Assembly: GCA_902800795.1 (NCBI GenBank)
Contig: CADCFQ010000004.1
Span: 90,184-154,183 of the forward strand
Reading direction: 5' to 3'
DNA: 64,000 bases
Source: an uncultured Ruminococcus sp.
GTDB lineage: Bacteria > Bacillota > Clostridia > Oscillospirales > Ruminococcaceae
The translations under genes and the position numbers were made by a program. Positions 62,845 through 64,000 of the stretch are shown here, piece after piece. The notes beneath the pieces were generated by a model. That model did not search any database and was not told the DNA's origin. It saw only the letters and a list, made by a program, of their open reading frames with translations. Each line of letters begins with the position of its first letter. The first letter of the stretch is position 1.

Positions 62845-64000
62845 TTATTTCACGGCCTTCAGATCAAGACCGAATCTCTTTCCTGAAAGTGACACCACAA
62901 AGCCGTCAAGCTCCAGGTCTGTCAGTGTTTCAAGAACACTGTCTATATCGAGCCCTGTCTTTGCGGCTATCTCGTCCGCCAGAAGCTCGCCGCCCTCAAG
63001 CACCTTGCAGATAGTCCCCTTGTCGCCCTGCGGTTCGGGAACACCCAGCGCCTGTGCCAGCTCTGAAACGCCCGCCGGCTCCGCAGAAGCCTGCTCCTGC
63101 GCCTTTGCTTTTGACTTTGTTCCTTTTCTTCGTTTCGGCCTTACGATGAAATCGTCAGCCGGCCTGATATAAACATCCTCGCTGTCCGCAAGCATAGGCT
63201 CGTCGGAATCGAAGGTGCGGAAGATGTCCGCCGGCGTGAACACCGGTCTGCATCCGTTTCTTATCATGTGGCTCTGTCCCGAATACCTGCGGTCAAACAG
63301 GTCATGGGGCGGGATAACATATATCTGCTTTCCCTGTGCCAGCGCCTTTGCATAATTGTCAAGTCCTCTGCTCTGTGCGCTGCACTCAAAAAACAGAGCC
63401 GCACGGCTTATGCCTATCGTTATCCTGTTGCGGTTTTTGAAAGACACCGGCGAATGCCTGAAAGCTTCGCACTGCTCGGTGACAACAACACCGTTTTCGC
63501 AGATGCGCTCAAAAAGCGCCTTTTCATCATCTGAGGAAAACTCTCCCAGGCTCTTGGCCGAAACGCCCACAACAGCTCTGCCGCTGTCCATACAGGCTCC
63601 GAGCGCCAGCGCATCGACACCCTCCGCCATACCTGTGGCGATAAGCACTCCTCTTTCGCTGACACCTCTGCAAAAGCTCTTGCAGACCCTCTCTGTATAT
63701 TCGGAGGGGTCTCTCGTCCCGATAACAGCCAGCACCGCTCTGTCGTTTAAAAGCCTTATATCTCCCTTGTAAAAAAGCACCGCAGGCGGATTTGCAACGC
63801 CCGAGAGCATAACGGGATAATCCTCTGCTCCGTAGCAGGTCATCCCGATGCCCGAAGCCGTTATCTTCTCATAAAGCTCTCTCACCTGTGCGGCGGTTAT
63901 GGCCTTTGCGGCCTTTTTCTCGTCCTCTCTGAGGTCAGAGACCTTCAGCCTGAACAGGTCGGAGGTAAACTGTGTTATCCCGTCATAGTTTGCCGAAAGC
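62845..64000 (-). CDS. dprA: DNA-processing protein DprA, 5' end outside the window
   Basis: Loads RecA onto incoming single-stranded DNA during transformation. The frame is open to the window edge, so the N-terminus is missing here; GTG at 63885 is internal. Rossmann-type core has VIGTRDPSEYTERVCKSF, ATGMAEGVDALALGA and KNRNRITIGISRAALFFECS (the family's R-N-R-I-I-A block). A C-terminal winged-helix domain follows a Lys/Ala linker. Standard dprA-topA-trmFO order. Confidence 0.94.
   Translation of the reverse strand, partial: LSANYDGITQFTSDLFRLKVSDLREDEKKAAKAITAAQVRELYEKITASGIGMTCYGAEDYPVMLSGVANPPAVLFYKGDIRLLNDRAVLAVIGTRDPSEYTERVCKSFCRGVSERGVLIATGMAEGVDALALGACMDSGRAVVGVSAKSLGEFSSDDEKALFERICENGVVVTEQCEAFRHSPVSFKNRNRITIGISRAALFFECSAQSRGLDNYAKALAQGKQIYVIPPHDLFDRRYSGQSHMIRNGCRPVFTPADIFRTFDSDEPMLADSEDVYIRPADDFIVRPKRRKGTKSKAKAQEQASAEPAGVSELAQALGVPEPQGDKGTICKVLEGGELLADEIAAKTGLDIDSVLETLTDLELDGFVVSLSGKRFGLDLKAVK

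Noticed and set aside
62845..63885. Complete dprA starting at 63885
   Set aside because: The frame stays open through 64000, so the true start is outside the window.

Overview
The window is a chromosomal segment of a Gram-positive gut-type clostridium, most likely Ruminococcus or a close relative (Oscillospirales). This rests on the gene families and their order (rnc-smc-ftsY, nadD-yqeK-rsfS, RNase M5, YqeG, YhbY, RibU), on T-box, S-box and FMN riboswitch control, on strong TTGACA-17-TATAAT promoters and AGGAGG ribosome binding sites, and on lacZ beside several c-di-GMP proteins. The species is an inference; there is no rRNA gene or tRNA in the window.

Positions 1-11.7 kb are accessory and partly decaying. 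They hold a frameshifted response-regulator remnant, small hypothetical and membrane proteins, an AraC regulator, a 49-residue orphan membrane-anchor peptide, a GH2 beta-galactosidase, a truncated ADP-ribosylglycohydrolase joined to a foreign anchor tail, a DUF1835-like protein, a substrate-binding-domain/GGDEF/EAL protein, and a secreted NPGTG-tailed surface protein broken by an 8-bp tandem duplication. Positions 11.9-19.8 kb carry a signalling block: STAS antagonist, SpoIIE-type phosphatase and GGDEF cyclase on the + strand, then a 1154-residue protein with three tandem sensor repeats plus GGDEF/PAS/GGDEF/EAL, and an intact paralogue of the broken surface protein.

Positions 19.8-23.4 kb are a nickel-pincer cofactor operon (larE, two small membrane proteins, larB, larC). 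After a lipoprotein, a DUF975/CmpB membrane protein and a cell-wall amidase come pyrB with a PyrI-like zinc tail, a polymer-acetylation-type MBOAT/DHHW pair, and rnmV-holA-comEC-HIT. alaS follows, preceded by a T-box leader and a CPCC-domain frame that runs into alaS without a stop.

A repeat-rich non-coding element (about 38.84-39.37 kb) separates alaS from tspO and the S-box-controlled metK, the only + strand genes in the second half. From 41.6 kb to the end is a dense minus-strand housekeeping series: FMN-riboswitch ribU, a CD1247-type zinc protein, efp, pepP, aroQ, yqeG, rpsU, leuS, rsfS, yqeK, nadD, yhbY, rdgB, an isochorismatase-fold protein, ftsY, smc, a radical-SAM protein, rnc, plsX, trmFO, topA and the 3' part of dprA, which runs off the window. 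Many neighbours overlap by 4-11 bases, pointing to translational coupling.

The best leads for something not described are the two membrane proteins embedded in the lar operon, the family of surface proteins and anchor remnants with a shared promoter and an 8-bp slippage-type mutation, and the T-box/CPCC/alaS read-through arrangement. No CRISPR array, insertion sequence, transposase or phage gene was found.
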